This document shows positions 22,691 to 34,684 of a stretch of 64,000 nt of DNA, in pieces. Position 1 is the first letter of the stretch, and each line of letters opens with the position of its first letter. The notes below the pieces were generated by a model. That model was given only the letters and a program-made list of their open reading frames with translations. It did not search any database and was not told where the DNA came from. Made by a program: the position numbers and the translations under genes. The DNA comes from Notamacropus eugenii (lineage: Eukaryota > Chordata > Mammalia > Diprotodontia > Macropodidae): assembly GCF_028372415.1 (NCBI RefSeq), contig NC_092874.1, forward strand, positions 336,368,651 to 336,432,650, written 5' to 3'.

Positions 22691-24917
22691 TGTTGAATTT
22701 ACTTTATATAACTAAGGAAAGCAGATTCTACCTAGTGGAGTTTTACAGTCTTATATTACAGTCCTCTCTCATTCTAAATGCATATAAAATGCTCATGTAG
22801 TTTGTATTTGTTAAGTTCAAGATAAAAACAAAATGAAACCTGAGTCCTCTTTTATATTTGTGCAGTTTGATGGTTCAAACGAGGCAGAAAAATAACTTTT
22901 ACTTATTGAAAACTCATACAATATAAGAATAAAGATACAGTTGTCTGAGACACAGATTCTTAAACTGGATCACTTTTCAGATTAGGAAGTGGTTGGGGCT
23001 AAAGAGCATTCCGGTTCTTCATCTTATTTGCATATAACTATTTTGAGGCTTACGAAGTTAAAACTCACAAAATGAAAAACTGTATGACTGTTTATAGACT
23101 ATCAGATGATTAAATAAGCACTCTTGATTTCCTAGGGGAGATTTGATGAGTTTTTGCATCATACATGAAAGTTGAATCTTTGATTACAAAGACGCTTTAA
23201 TTTAAGCCACTAGAAATAGCATTGGAGAATTTGGCAGATGAAGATGAAGATTTAAGAAAGAGAAGGGCTTAAAAAGGCCAGAATTGCCTGATCTCTGTGA
23301 AGAAGACACAGGTGGAGCAGTGAACTGAGGAAGGCTTCCCCTAGGAGAGTCCCGATTGGCTGAAGAGAGGCTGGAACTCATTGGATGAGAACTTCTGTTT
23401 AGCTATCACCCTTTGGCACCATTTGGAACTCGAGAGAGGTAAAGAATCAGATGTACATGTTGCTCTGTTTCCACTTCTAGTTTGAAGGGGAAAAGCAGAG
23501 GGGAAACACAGGCTTTGCATTTGATTTGCTGAGAAGTTTATTTGCTACAGACCAATAGTTCGATGTTCATCACATTCTGACGATTGAAGAGTTGGATGGG
23601 TTTGTCTGCCTTGCTCAGAGACTTAACCTAAGCTACTTTGCTATGAGCTGCTTTCTAGAAACTAATTGTCTGACTCAACATGTTGGTGAGTAAATAATTA
23701 TCTGGGATTTTCTATATTTCCCAGAGAGAGTCAGACTGATGAATGTACTTCTCTAACTTAAAAGGAACCACTAGATAAATTAACATTTTTCAACACATTT
23801 TTGCCGATGATTATCAGTTAAAAGAGTTTGTAAATGCTTTGTCAGTTTGAGACTGACAAAAGTAGATTTGCCTAGTTGGAGAGTAGTGAGGTTCAAAGAA
23901 GGAGCGGTTAGCAGTTTGCTTTGTGTGGACAGTCATTCTTAAATAGACAAAGCACAGCAAGGTCTGTAATCCAGAATTGTGAATTGCTAGGAGCACGTGG
24001 GTTTTTCTCATTCATATATTTCCCTGGCAGACTTCTTTTAAGTGTGTACCCACTCACTCTCACAGGTGCTAAGTGGGAGGTTGTGACCTAAATTTCTATG
24101 CAATGAGCATTAGGAGTATGTTAATGCTGTCACAAGTGTGAGTGTAACCACATGGTGATGGTCCTTTTTTGAGGATGGACACCTGCCAGTGTGAGGGCAG
24201 ATTGGAGTGAGTCAACACAGAGTATATGTACACATGCCCCATGTGAGAGGTATGAGGTGCTACAGTATGGGTGGACAACCCCCTACACACATGTTATACT
24301 AGTATTAATGATGCTATAGATTTACCTAGAACACTACTGTTCCTTGTAAAGTTTGGAAACTCTTTTGAGCATGTCATGGAGCATGGAGTAGAGGAGTAAG
24401 GACATATATTCAACCATAATGAGACATCTGTACAAAGATAAGATGAAGTTACACTTATGTAATGTAACTTTTTAATATATGTAGTAGAAAGAGAACTAGT
24501 CTTATGTCCTAATCTGTATTCTATTTTAATAAACTCTGGGCAAATCATGTGATTTATCTTTTAATCGCCCATTTTCCTCATTGGTCAAAAGGGGATAACA
24601 ATGCCTGTCCTACCTACTTCATAAGTAGTTAGATCATAATGACTCAATGAAATAATACATAAAGGTTCTCTGAAAAACACAAAGGATTATGCAAGTACTA
24701 GATATTGTTTTTATTAGTAATAATGCTTTTATATCTCTCATTTAATCTGTACTAGTAAGGCTTATGAAAATTATATTTAGTAAAAATAATTCTGCAAGTC
24801 TTTATCCCTTAATCTTAGGCTATTGTAAAATGGTAGTGGTCATTTTTGTCAAGCTTAAGGGGAAAAAGGGTTTTTTAAACAAATTTAAAAAATAAGTTTA
24901 AAAAAACCCCCAAATAC
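22691..24917. other. Intergenic, nothing recognised
   Basis: About 2.2 kb of AT-rich sequence with only short unsupported open frames on the minus strand. No splice-supported exon. Confidence 0.4.
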
Positions 24918-24961
24918 AGGCGAGGTGTGGTAGAACATGCCTGTAATCCCTGCTACAGGAG

Positions 24962-25209
24962 AAGCTAGGTGGTACAATGGGGAGAACATTGGGCCCGGAT
25001 TTAGGAAGAGCTGAGCTAAAACCTGAGCTCAGATACTTACTGGCTGTATGAACCAGGGCAAGTCACTTAACCCCTATTTGCCTCAGCTCTGTATGAGGAC
25101 ACCGGAGAAGGAAATGGCAAAGTACTCCAGTATCTTTGCCAAGAAAAATCCCATGGAAATAATCCATGGTGTCATGGAGAGTGGAACCTGAATGACCAAA
25201 TAGCAACAA
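24962..25209 (+). repeat. tRNA-derived SINE inside the 7SL pseudogene
   Basis: AAGCTAGGTGGTACAATGG to CCAAATAGCAACAA, same family as 1-229. It sits at the junction of the 'gctactcgggag' and 'gctgaggctggaggatc' parts of 7SL. Confidence 0.85.
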
Positions 25210-25230
25210 GACTAGTGGATCATTTATCTA

Positions 25231-25333
25231 TTTTAATATAATATAATATGATATGATACAACAACATAATGTAACATAATATATAATATAGTATAATATA
25301 ACATAATATAATTAATATAATATAATATACCTA
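25231..25333. repeat. (AATAT)n-like tract
   Basis: Imperfect AATAT/ATAATAT repetition, about 100 bp, inside the 7SL pseudogene. Confidence 0.9.
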
Positions 25334-25744
25334 TTTAGAGCCAATTGTGCGTCCACACTAAGTTTAGCATGAATATGGTGAGTCTTTGGCTACCTGAGGA
25401 AGCTCAAACCAGAACATTTCAAAAACATATCAAGTCCAGACTCCTGTGCTGATCAATACTGGGACTGGGTTTCTGAGTGACTGCTGTTCTCCCAGGCTGC
25501 AAGTGTCTAGGCTTAATTCTGATTCTGTGACCTTTCAAAACCCATCAAAAGATTAAAAAGGCCTTAGACAAGAAAGAAATGACAACCTTGGAATGAACAT
25601 CTCTTACTCATTTTATCCAGGCCTAGGAAATTCAGAATCAGACCAGGATACCTGTAAACTGCAGGGGTGGGAGAATGGGGAAGACAGCAGAGTCTTATGT
25701 GTCATCTCACCTCAAGTTTCTTAAAGGTATAGAGTAGATTTCTT

Positions 25745-25985
25745 TGTGGAGCAGCTAGGCAGTCAGTGGACCTGGAGTCAGGAAGACTTATCTTCATAAA
25801 TTCAAATTTGGTCTCAGATACTTACTAGCTGTGTGACTCTGGGCAAAGTTACTTCACCCTGTTTGCCTCAGTTTCCTCATCTGTAAAATGAGCTGGAGAA
25901 GGAAATGGCAAACCACTCCAGTATCTTTGCTAAAAAACACCAAATGAAGTCACAGAGAGTCAGAAACAATTCAAAAACAACAAAC
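25745..25985 (+). repeat. tRNA-derived SINE
   Basis: GAGCAGCTAGGCAGTCAGTGGACCTGGAGTCAGGAAGACT through ACTAGCTGTGTGACTCTGGG to AACAACAAACAA. Confidence 0.88.
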
Positions 25986-26264
25986 AAGATTTCTTTGTAT
26001 CCCTCTATAAGCACCTACTGTTCTGCTGTGTACTTTGTAGTAAAAGGACAGAATTTGTGTATGAGTTGAAAGGTATACTCTGGCCATATTTCTCTCACTT
26101 TTTCTTGCTCTAACATTTACTTTAGCTAGGAATATATTTTCATCATTTTCCACACACTAGTATAAAGAGATCTCATTATGCCTGAGAACACCAAACTTTC
26201 TATCCAAAGTAAATGATAAAATTACTTTTAGAAAAAAAGGGAATACCCAATAAAAGAAGGTATC

Positions 26265-26460
26265 TGATTGTACAGGAAGCAGCATGTTACTGTGGGGAAA
26301 AAAGTTCTGAAGGTAAAAGACGAATTCAAATCTTGCCTCTGACACTTAATATTGGCATGGGTAAGTTATTTAGCTTCAGTTTCCTTATCTCTACAAGAAG
26401 GGGACTAGAGTAGATGACCTTGGACATCTCTTCTAGTTCCAAATCTATAGCTTATGATCC
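26265..26460 (+). repeat. MIR-like SINE
   Basis: CAGCATGTTACTGTGGGGAA, AATTCAAATCTTGCCTCTGACAC, CAGTTTCCTTATCTCTACAAG and the end TTCCAAATCTATAGCTTATGATCC. Confidence 0.72.
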
Positions 26461-27439
26461 TATTTGCTCAATTCTGCCAGTAACCCAATCAACCTATTTG
26501 CCAGAATTCTCCCTGTCACATCTCTTTCCCCCTAAAAGAATAACACATCATGCCAAGCACAATTGTAGGTACTTGGACTCTACATGGTTATTCTGGTCTC
26601 AGAGAGTCTCCCATTTCCTCTTTTTAGCTTCTCCAGGTTGCATTTGTGACCATTTATGCTGGTTTAAGTCAATGATTTAGGAAAATTATAGAGACTGTTG
26701 CTAGATTTGAAAAGAAAAACTAGTTTAAGTTCTTTCTGGTCTTCTACATCTTTGTGGACGGATTGCTCATTAAATTACCGTAGAACATTTGTGTGAACTA
26801 TCTGAAAGGAGAGCTGTCAGGAAATGGTTTGGTAATGAGGTTAATTTGTGGGATGGAATGTATTGGGAGGAAGAGTACTATTTCCTATTCTTTAGGAATC
26901 CAACAGGGTTCTAGTTTTTCTAGAGCGGTGTGAATGTGCCATTGTGCCTTTGAACTGCCTCAGGAGAGACTTCTCACTGAAAATGTTCAGTTCAAAAGTG
27001 AAAATCTCTCCAATTTTTTGTTTTCTGTCAGTGACAGATTCTTAAATGCCCACTTTTGGGGACTACTATGAACATTCAAGTCTTTTTGTCTAAAAGGAAC
27101 ACCTCCTTCTTCCTCAAGAAATTTCCTGTCCAGGAAAGTCTGGAGGGTCAACAGGAGGGGGTCTATCACTTTGGGCTGGAAGTGGAGCACAGTTGCATAT
27201 GAGCAGTACCAGCACAGATGGAGCTGGAGCAGGCCTTACAGGACTGAATCTCTGGAGGTTGTGGTGGTTTCCAGATATCTCAACCCACAAATGCCAAAGA
27301 CAGATTCAAAGGTCAGTGGGAAGGGTCTCTCACCTGGCTTAGAGGGGAGCATGGACCAGCTCTGGCCCCAGTCTCAGCCCCAGGGTGGAAGCTATTTTTG
27401 AAGCCCTCCACTTAACAAAGGGCTCAAAAGTCAAGTAAT
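26461..27439. other. Intergenic, nothing recognised
   Basis: No supported feature. Confidence 0.4.
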
Positions 27440-27745
27440 AGGCTGGGAAAATGACCAAATTAGGGGAAAAACAGACTATAGATTCTTACTTCCTCTATGA
27501 AAAGGCATTTGTTTATAACATTGGTGATGAGGAAGATCCAAACATACAGACAGAAGAAGACAATAAAGTCAAAGCTCCTGTATCCAAAGCCTCCAAGAAA
27601 AGTATGAATTGGTCTCAGGCCATGGAATAACTCAAAAAGGATTTTGAAAATCAAGAAATAGAAGTAGAGGAAAAATTGGGAAGAAAAATGAGAGTGATGC
27701 AAGAAAATCATGAAGATCATAAAGAAATCTTTACACAAAACCTTC
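27440..27745 (+). repeat. L1 ORF1 relic
   Basis: Translates in part to DEEDPNIQTEEDNKVKAPVS, NWSQAME and KKDFENQ, colinear with the N-terminal part of the ORF1 on the minus strand at 60986-62075. An in-frame TAA follows AME, so it is dead. What follows (27746-28200) is not recognised. Confidence 0.7.
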
Positions 27746-28199
27746 CTATGAAATGGCACTGTCACAAACATTATTTAATGTTCCATCTGTTGGTTCCTCT
27801 TCCTCTACTCAACTCCCAATTCCTCCCCCTATACCCAGACACCAAGCCCTACAACCAGCCAGAGGAACTGAGCTGCCAAATAGCCAACAGATGGAAGAAA
27901 TGCCAAAGACCACTGCATGTAATAACTACCCTTGAAACTACTTTTTGCTTGTGGGTTTACTGGTAGGAATACTGACCAATTGTTATCTTTTCTTCCAGGT
28001 TTGCAAATAGGTTGTTGGAAAAACAAGTCACCTTTACCCAAGCTGGGGTGGGGGCAAGTGCTGGGGTGTGTTTTTGAGTGGGCCAAGTACAGGGCCCTAA
28101 AGGACTGGGTCATACTTCTGACATGGAGAAGGTCTATGTCTAGCAGTTTCTCTACTGCCTATTTCCCCTTCACTAAAAGACCAGAGCAAAGATGAGGAT

Positions 28200-28704
28200 T
28201 TGGGGAAACTTTTCTCTTGGTCATCTCACAATTGCCTGATAATGCCTGCTTTGACATGATGGAGGAAATGTACAAAACCTGTATGCTCAAAACCTGTATG
28301 CTTTGAGTCTAGTGGAAAACATCTCTCTAAAAATAGTAGCCTTAGAGGTCAAAGAAACATAGCCTGTAGGGTCCATATTGATTTTGTAGGATCCCAATTC
28401 AGTCTGAGGATAGACTGAATTATGCCAACCACACAAATGAAATTGTTTGTTTCTTCTGGACTAAATGGTCAAAATTTATTCTCAGCCCCTCCAAATCATT
28501 TAAAGTCTGTCTCTAAAGCTCTTCATATTCTTATGTCACATATGGAATGGATAGACTAAGGAAAATCCTAGTAAGCAATGGTTAGATAAAAGAGTTTTAA
28601 TCTTGACAAATTAATCTATTTAAAAGGGTTCCCATTTTAAACAGGACAATTGGCATCTTTGGGAGGAAAAAAAGCAAAAAAAGCACTGGTACCTTAAGTA
28701 TTTG
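28200..28704. other. Unrecognised; possible LTR/ERV debris
   Basis: GATGGAGGAAATGTACAAAACCTG at 28258 recurs with changes at 32476 (GATGGAGGAAGTGGACAAAACCTG), with related bases after it. Shared origin is likely; class unknown. Confidence 0.3.
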
Positions 28705-29325
28705 TATCAGTAAGTACCCCAACATACACAGGGGGGCATGCTGTCACGGGTTCTTTGATCTGCATTCGTAAAAGGAAAGGCACCTTTTGAGGGGTTAACA
28801 ATCACTTTAATCAAGCATATGGATCATTCACTTAGTTCAGGGAAAAAAGTCAGCATCCTGAACTTCAGAGAAAATACAGAGAAATTTAAAGCAGAAGACA
28901 GAGCTTCCAAACTGTCTAACAGTAAGCAATACATACACCACAATTCAACAGACAGGTCCAACTGTCTGACCATAGTTACCACAGAAGGAAGCACCAACAT
29001 CTGGTTTTCAAAGCTGGGGAAGGCTAGTTAGCAGCTTCCCAGAGTCTCATTTGGCACACAAACCTTCTTCCAAAAGCTAAGCCCCAAAATAAAACTACAC
29101 CTCAGAGTCTTTATAAACTTTTTAGAGCCAGAGGACATCACATCCCTGGAGAACCAGTGCCTCCTTAACAAAAGGTGTGGGCCTTCCTACAAATCTTCTC
29201 AGGCTCAAGAATGCATAGGGAAACTCCTCCTTAATCACACTAACATTATTCAGAGGCATTATACCTCTTAGTATAAACAAAACCAGCCAAAGATCCTACT
29301 TTGCTTGCCCTTACAGTATTTTATG
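28705..29325. repeat. Recurrent ~600-bp LTR-like repeat, copy 2
   Basis: Colinear with 5740-6330: TAAGTACCCCAACATACACA, CACCTTTTGAGGGGTTAACA, AATTCAACAGACAGGTCCAA, TTAACAAAAGGTGTGGGCC and the end CTTTGCTTGCCCTTACA. The two copies differ by scattered substitutions, and this one has a few extra bases. Confidence 0.55.
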
Positions 29326-29509
29326 TAATACAGAGTGTTAGCATTGTCTGTGTTCTGTGTCTAAAACCAGCTGACTTTTTCCTATGGTCTGATCAGTGAA
29401 AGGAGAAAAGTTGTGGGTTTTTTTAAAGACTGAAAACTTTTCTACTCATGTATCAAAATTCAAAAGATAGTCTCCTCTCTGTGTCCCTAATTTCAGCCAA
29501 ATTGGGACT

Positions 29510-29672
<163 letters not shown>

Positions 29673-30440
29673 GGAGATTCTTTCTCCATTTGAAGAAATT
29701 TATGGTAAAATATGGCAGTTGGCAATATGGCAAACCAGTTAGAAATTTGTGATTGAAATGTAATCTGTTTAGAATATATTTGAAAATTGTAATGGGGGTG
29801 TGGTTGAATGCTTTATATATATTGAAATTTTGAGGTTTTTTAGGGATGCAGGTACAGGTCTTTAGAACTTAAAAATAAAGTCTTTGTGGAATTTGGATTC
29901 AAACAGCACCAGCCATATCATGCTCTCTCTCTTCCCTGTAGAGTGAATTTGTTTTTGTTTTACTGGAACGGAAGAAGTTAATTTCACCAGAGAATGTTCA
30001 TTCCTAAAGTAAACTGAAGCCATTCTAAAGGTTTTCTCTCTAGTTATTCCAAAAGTAAAGGGAAAAACAGTGTTAGAATTTGATGTTTTAGGTCTATATT
30101 TGGTGTTTGAGAACTGTCTAACATAGGTATTGTCACCTCTCTAACTTGTTTTGGTCAAAGGCAAGTTAAGAGAAACATAAAATATTTTGAAAATGGACAA
30201 TTGTGATCTTCTGTAAACTATTTGATAGAATTTAATTGCCCAGGAAAAGCACTTTGTGACTAAAAAAAAATTAAAATAGATCCTTCATTTGCAAGCTCTT
30301 AAGGAAGAAAGCAAATTGGAAGCATTTTCCTTGGGAAAATGAGAAATAGTCCCTAAACTGTTTCACTTTTGATCAAGGAAAGAGTAAAAGTTTTGCAACA
30401 AATTCCAACAAAATTGAGTTGAGAGATAATTGGAAAATAA
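29673..30440. other. Intergenic, nothing recognised
   Basis: No supported feature. Confidence 0.4.
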
Positions 30441-30448
30441 AGATCTAA

Positions 30449-30643
30449 GGCAGGGGTGGGGAACCTGAGGCTTTGAGGCCACATGTGGTCAGTCCTCTAG
30501 GTCCTCCACTGAGGTCCTATGACTGAATCCAAACTTCACAGAACAAATCCTCTTAATAGAAGAATCTGCTCCATCAAAAAGTCAAACCTGAGGACCTAGA
30601 AGGCCACATGTGGCCTGGATGCAAAGGTTCCCCACCCTAAGGA
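30449..30643. mobile_element. Palindromic hAT-like MITE, copy 2
   Basis: CAGGGGTGGGGAACCTGAGG at the left is answered by ATGCAAAGGTTCCCCACCCT at the right. Inner arms GAGGCCACATGTGG and AGGCCACATGTGGCCT also pair. About 195 bp; shares TATGACTGAATCCAAACTTC with the copy at 5051-5285. Confidence 0.65.
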
Positions 30644-31920
30644 ATCAAGCAAGTAGAAGTCAAGGAAAATGTAGTATGGAATCAGTGTAAAAAGTCCACA
30701 GGAATAAAGAGAAAGAAAATTTAAAAAGATGGAAACCCATCTACATTGACACAAGTATGAAAAACTTCAATTAGAGGGTGATATGAAGAGCTTTGGTTTC
30801 CCCAAAAGGGCAGGAATATAGAACTGTGATTTTCACCCAGATTGGGACAATAGAAAGTTCTCATCTTTGTCAGCTATCAAAATACCCAGAGGAGGCCAAA
30901 AGAAAAGGCAGAGATTTAATAAAGTATTATAGAAAGTTTAAGAGAATTTTAGATGTCAGTAAGATATGACAGAAGTGATTGGCTTCCAAATATTTTCTTC
31001 CAGTGTGTAAGAGAATATACTTAAAAGCGTCATGACAGCCATAATTGATCAAGTGGCCTTAGAACCTTTGCTGTTATTCCAATGAAAGCAATGACAAAAG
31101 GCCAAATGAAGGTAGTCAATCTAAAACAACTTTATATTTAGTTCTGTAGGTAATAGAAAACCTGACCGAAAGAGTTTAAAACAAAGCTCTGAACCTCTTT
31201 CAATTCCATAAATGCCTATTTTTTATAAATGTCCGAATATATAAACTTCGATTATATGCTAGTAATTGTATATACATTCTCAAGTTGGCTTGAGTCTTTT
31301 ACATCGAGATTGCCTGAACAGTTATCAAGAAACATTATAATTTTCCTCCTTGAGAGCTCTTTCTGATAATATCAACGAACAGGTCAGAAACTCTTTGTCT
31401 AACCTATAGACAGAAATCCATATCATCTACAGAGATTAGGCAATATGGAAAGAACTTGGTCTGTGAATGTTGAAACCCAAAACTTGTCAATTGTAGGTAC
31501 CTAGTTGGATTTTCCTATGGATTTGGTATTTATAAGGTTAACTCCATAAGGTTTGCACTGGCTTTTACCCTGTAAACTAATTACTAGTAGGCCAATGTAA
31601 ATAGGTTTTGTCAGGCATTGCTAAGTTATACTAAGCCCTATTACTGGTGGGCTTGAATAGCATCAAACAGGGAATATCCACAAGTGCCACTGCATGACTT
31701 GGAACCTGGAAAGTGGATTTATTAGGAAAAATGTACCCTAGAAACAAGATGCAAATGCTATCCCTTTGGTCTATGACCAGACCAAGATGGAAAATGTGGG
31801 AAAGTGGTCTAGATTGTGACCCCTTTTCACTTAGAATTTCCAGGGAAAATGTATTTCTGAAGTAAATGACTTCGATGAACTAAAGAACTAAACCCAAGAT
31901 GGAACAAGAAACTTGTCCAT
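30644..31920. other. Intergenic, nothing recognised
   Basis: No supported feature. Confidence 0.4.
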
Positions 31921-31924
31921 CTGG

Positions 31925-32165
31925 TTATTTGTTATTGTTAAGTAATTTTTCAGTCATGTCTGACTCTGTGACGCCAGTTAGGATTTTCTTGGCTGAGATA
32001 CTATGGTAGTTAGCCATTTCCTTCTCCAGCTCATTTTATAGATGAGGAACTGAGGCAAACAGGGTTAGGTGACTTGCTTAGGGTCATACAACCAGTAAGT
32101 GTCCAAAGCTGAACACAGCAAGATGAGTCTTCCTGCTCCATCCACTGCACCACCTAATTGTCCCC
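31925..32165 (-). repeat. tRNA-derived SINE
   Basis: Reverse orientation: TTCAGTCATGTCTGACTCTGTGACG, CCATTTCCTTCTCCAGCTCATTTTA, TAGGTGACTTGCTTAGGGTCA, CATCCACTGCACCACCTAATTG. Confidence 0.88.
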
Positions 32166-33230
32166 AAATGTCTGACTATACACATTTATTGTCCATTATC
32201 TTTTAGAGCATCTTAACCTTTTTGAATGGTTAACATCTAGGTTGCTTAAATTGTTTATTCCTTTCCAGATGTGTTGCAGTATAATTGATCTATTAATATT
32301 TGTTAGAGATAATATTCTGGATTTTGTATGATTTGTTCTCTACATTTTTGTTTCATCACCACCATAACTCTTTGGATTCTAAGCTTCCTATGTTGCTGAC
32401 TTACTGTATTATGAACCTATAAATTGGGTAGTCCCGATTTGATGATACTTCTAATGGAGTATCAAAGAAGGGAATGATGGAGGAAGTGGACAAAACCTGC
32501 TTGTTGTGAGTTTTGGGGAAAATATTTCCACAGAACCAGCACCCTCAGAAGTAAAAGAATGCTGTGCTGATTTTATCTCAAACTGTAATCCATGCCTCCA
32601 AAGCATTTTGATGAGATTAACTACAGACCTCCTACCCTCCTAAAATAGTCTCATGAGATTAACTACAGGGAAACACCCCTACCAGAACAAACCAGATCTT
32701 GGTTTACTCCAAGGTTATTCCAAAGTTAAGACATTCTCTCCAAAATTGCCTAACATCCTATCTTGTTTACTCAACCTTCCAAATAAGTGGCTGAGTAGCC
32801 TTACTTTCTTGAAAGATTTCCGCTGCCACCTGTCGTAAAACAGTGTAAAATACTGAGAATGCCCCTCTGTATTTTTGCAGAATTGTTAGCCACATGGCAA
32901 CTGCCCATCCCCTGATGTGAATTCAACTTTCTATCTTCTAGCTTTGCATCTTGATATATTCACTTCATTTATTTTGAGAGGAATTATTGTCCAGGAAGAT
33001 CTCAGGACCTCGGAGCTGAGGAATTCCTCAACAAGATCAAAGCCGACTGTTTTTTTGACTGGGGAGCTCAGGGAAGAGACCAGATTCCGGCAGGTCTTTA
33101 TGTGCGAGGCGTTTCTCTTACTTGCTTTTACCAAACAGGGCAGCTTTAAATGTTACCAGGACACCATCTGCCGCCCAAAACTTTTATTCCGCTTTGTCTC
33201 ATTTCTCCACTTCACTGCCTATATTTCATC
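32166..33230. other. Intergenic upstream of LVRN, nothing recognised
   Basis: A 14-bp motif (GAGATTAACTACAG) occurs twice, near 32612 and 32654, as a local duplication. No gene supported. Confidence 0.35.
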
Positions 33231-33232
33231 CT

Positions 33233-33234
<2 letters not shown>

Positions 33235-33274
<40 letters not shown>
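33235..33274. repeat. (CA)n microsatellite
   Basis: About 20 CA units. Confidence 0.95.
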
Positions 33275-33276
<2 letters not shown>

Positions 33277-33799
33277 ACTCGTTGTGTGACTTTGGTCAGG
33301 TCAATTTCTCAATCCTTCTAGGTAACTCTCTACCAGAAGAAGGTTAGTAGGTACCGGAGAGTTCCCTGTATCAGTGAAATCACAGTTTCCAGTTCACTAT
33401 CTCTATATATTCCCATAGAACTTTAGGATTTAGTTTTGCGTGGTGACACACTCGACTTTCCGAATTATTAATGGTGAGAAAAAAAAAAGTCTCTTTCAGC
33501 TCTAATCCTGAAATACTTGAACGCTACCGAACCTCCTCTTCTAGGAAAAACACCCCCCCTAACGCAGAAAGAAAACAGGCTTCTGAAAGAAGTTGAAGAT
33601 TGAACTCAGCTGCTGGGCGTGTTTGACTAATATATTTTCTTGGATTTCTCATCTCCGTATATCCCTAGGCTCACTGCATAGAAGACACAGCAGTCCCTAA
33701 ACACCAGCTTGAAAAAAGTCTGCGGAGGTCCAGGAAAAGGGAGGTTACATCCCTTCCCGCAGGAATGCACGCCCTCTCTTCTGAACCCTAAAAACTAGG

Positions 33800-33957
33800 G
33801 TGGGGGTCATCTCTAGTTGTTCTGATCTATATCTTTGCCAGTGGACCCTGATAGCTCTGGGGCAGAAAGTGAGACTGGCGACTTTGCACAGCCCTCCCTC
33901 ACTTTAAATCCAAGTCACTTGCATGTCATGGCCTCTTCCGGAAGGACAGACAACAAC
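33800..33957 (+). repeat. RTE-tailed SINE fragment
   Basis: GTGGACCCTGATAGCTCTGG, GACTTTGCACAGCCCTCCCTCACTTTAAATC and GGACAGACAACAACAAG match the module at 45177-45355. Confidence 0.7.
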
Positions 33958-34249
33958 AAGAAACTGGTGACCAGATGTCTCCCCACCCAACTAGGAGCTG
34001 GGAAAAATCTCAGGTCTGGTTAGAGACAACCAGGAAAACCTACGCATCTCAGCACACCTCTGTACTACAGCGTCTGAAGCCAGTGTTGGCTTAAAGAAGA
34101 TCCATACCCCACACTATAAGATTTCACTCCCCTTGCGCTCCTAGGCGCTCCCTTCCATTACTTCCCCTCCCCTCCCTGCCCCCTCTTTCCCCCAACAACT
34201 AAACACCCTCATATTTCTCTTTTCTTTTTAAATTGGGCTAGGACAGAGG

Positions 34250-34684
34250 AGGTAGAACTCAGCCCCGCCTCCGGTGCTTCTCGCCTGCCTCCTCCTCCCT
34301 GGAAGGAGGTCAGAGATGGGAGAGGTAGGCAAGAACTTGGATCCAGCCACTGGGCAAGCAGCTGCTTTCCGCCTGCCCCGTTCCCTTTCGCTAGTCTGAG
34401 GGGCTAAATTAGCATTTCATTCCCTCTTCATCTCTTGTACCTTCCTTGGAGGTGGGAAGGGAGAATGGGGGAAATAAAAAGAGAAAGAGAGAGGGAGAGA
34501 GGGAGGGAGGGAGAGGGAGGGAGGGGGAGGGGGAGAGAGGGAGAGAGAAGGGTGTGGATTAGAAAGGATGAGTGGGAGGGGCGGGGGGGACCGCCCAGAC
34601 TGGGGTGGGGCGGTGGGCGTTTAGGGGTTTCCCCAGGTTTTAGGTTCTGCTCGTCTCACCACTCTGGACAATACCGTCAGTGAC
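34250..34684 (+). promoter_or_regulatory. LVRN: GC-rich promoter and 5' leader of LVRN
   Basis: Base composition changes sharply to GC-rich and CpG-containing here and stays so through exon 1. GC boxes are visible: CCCCGCCTCC near 34264, GGGGCGGGGG near 34578 and GGGGCGGTGGGCG near 34606. A purine tract of GAGAGGGAGGG repeats runs from about 34470 to 34555. No convincing TATA box was seen, as is common for CpG-island promoters. The transcription start is not determinable from sequence alone. Confidence 0.6.

Larger units (their letters stand above)
24918..25512 (+). pseudogene. 7SL (SRP) RNA pseudogene split by insertions
   Basis: The 5' head lies at 24918-24961 (GGCGAGGTGTGGTAGAACATGCCTGTAATCCCTGCTACAGGAG). 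A SINE interrupts it. It resumes at 25210 (GACTAGTGGATCATTT), is interrupted again by an AATAT tract, and continues at about 25339 with TGCGTCCACACTAAGTTTAGCATGAATATGGTGA, then CTCCTGTGCTGATCAATACTGGGA and CCCAGGCTGCAAG. These follow the order of mammalian 7SL RNA. Clearly non-functional. Confidence 0.82.

Noticed and set aside
27746-28200. Overlapping open frames possibly coding a gag-like or host protein
   Set aside because: I could not match any family motif, and the preceding L1 ORF1 relic suggests repeat debris.
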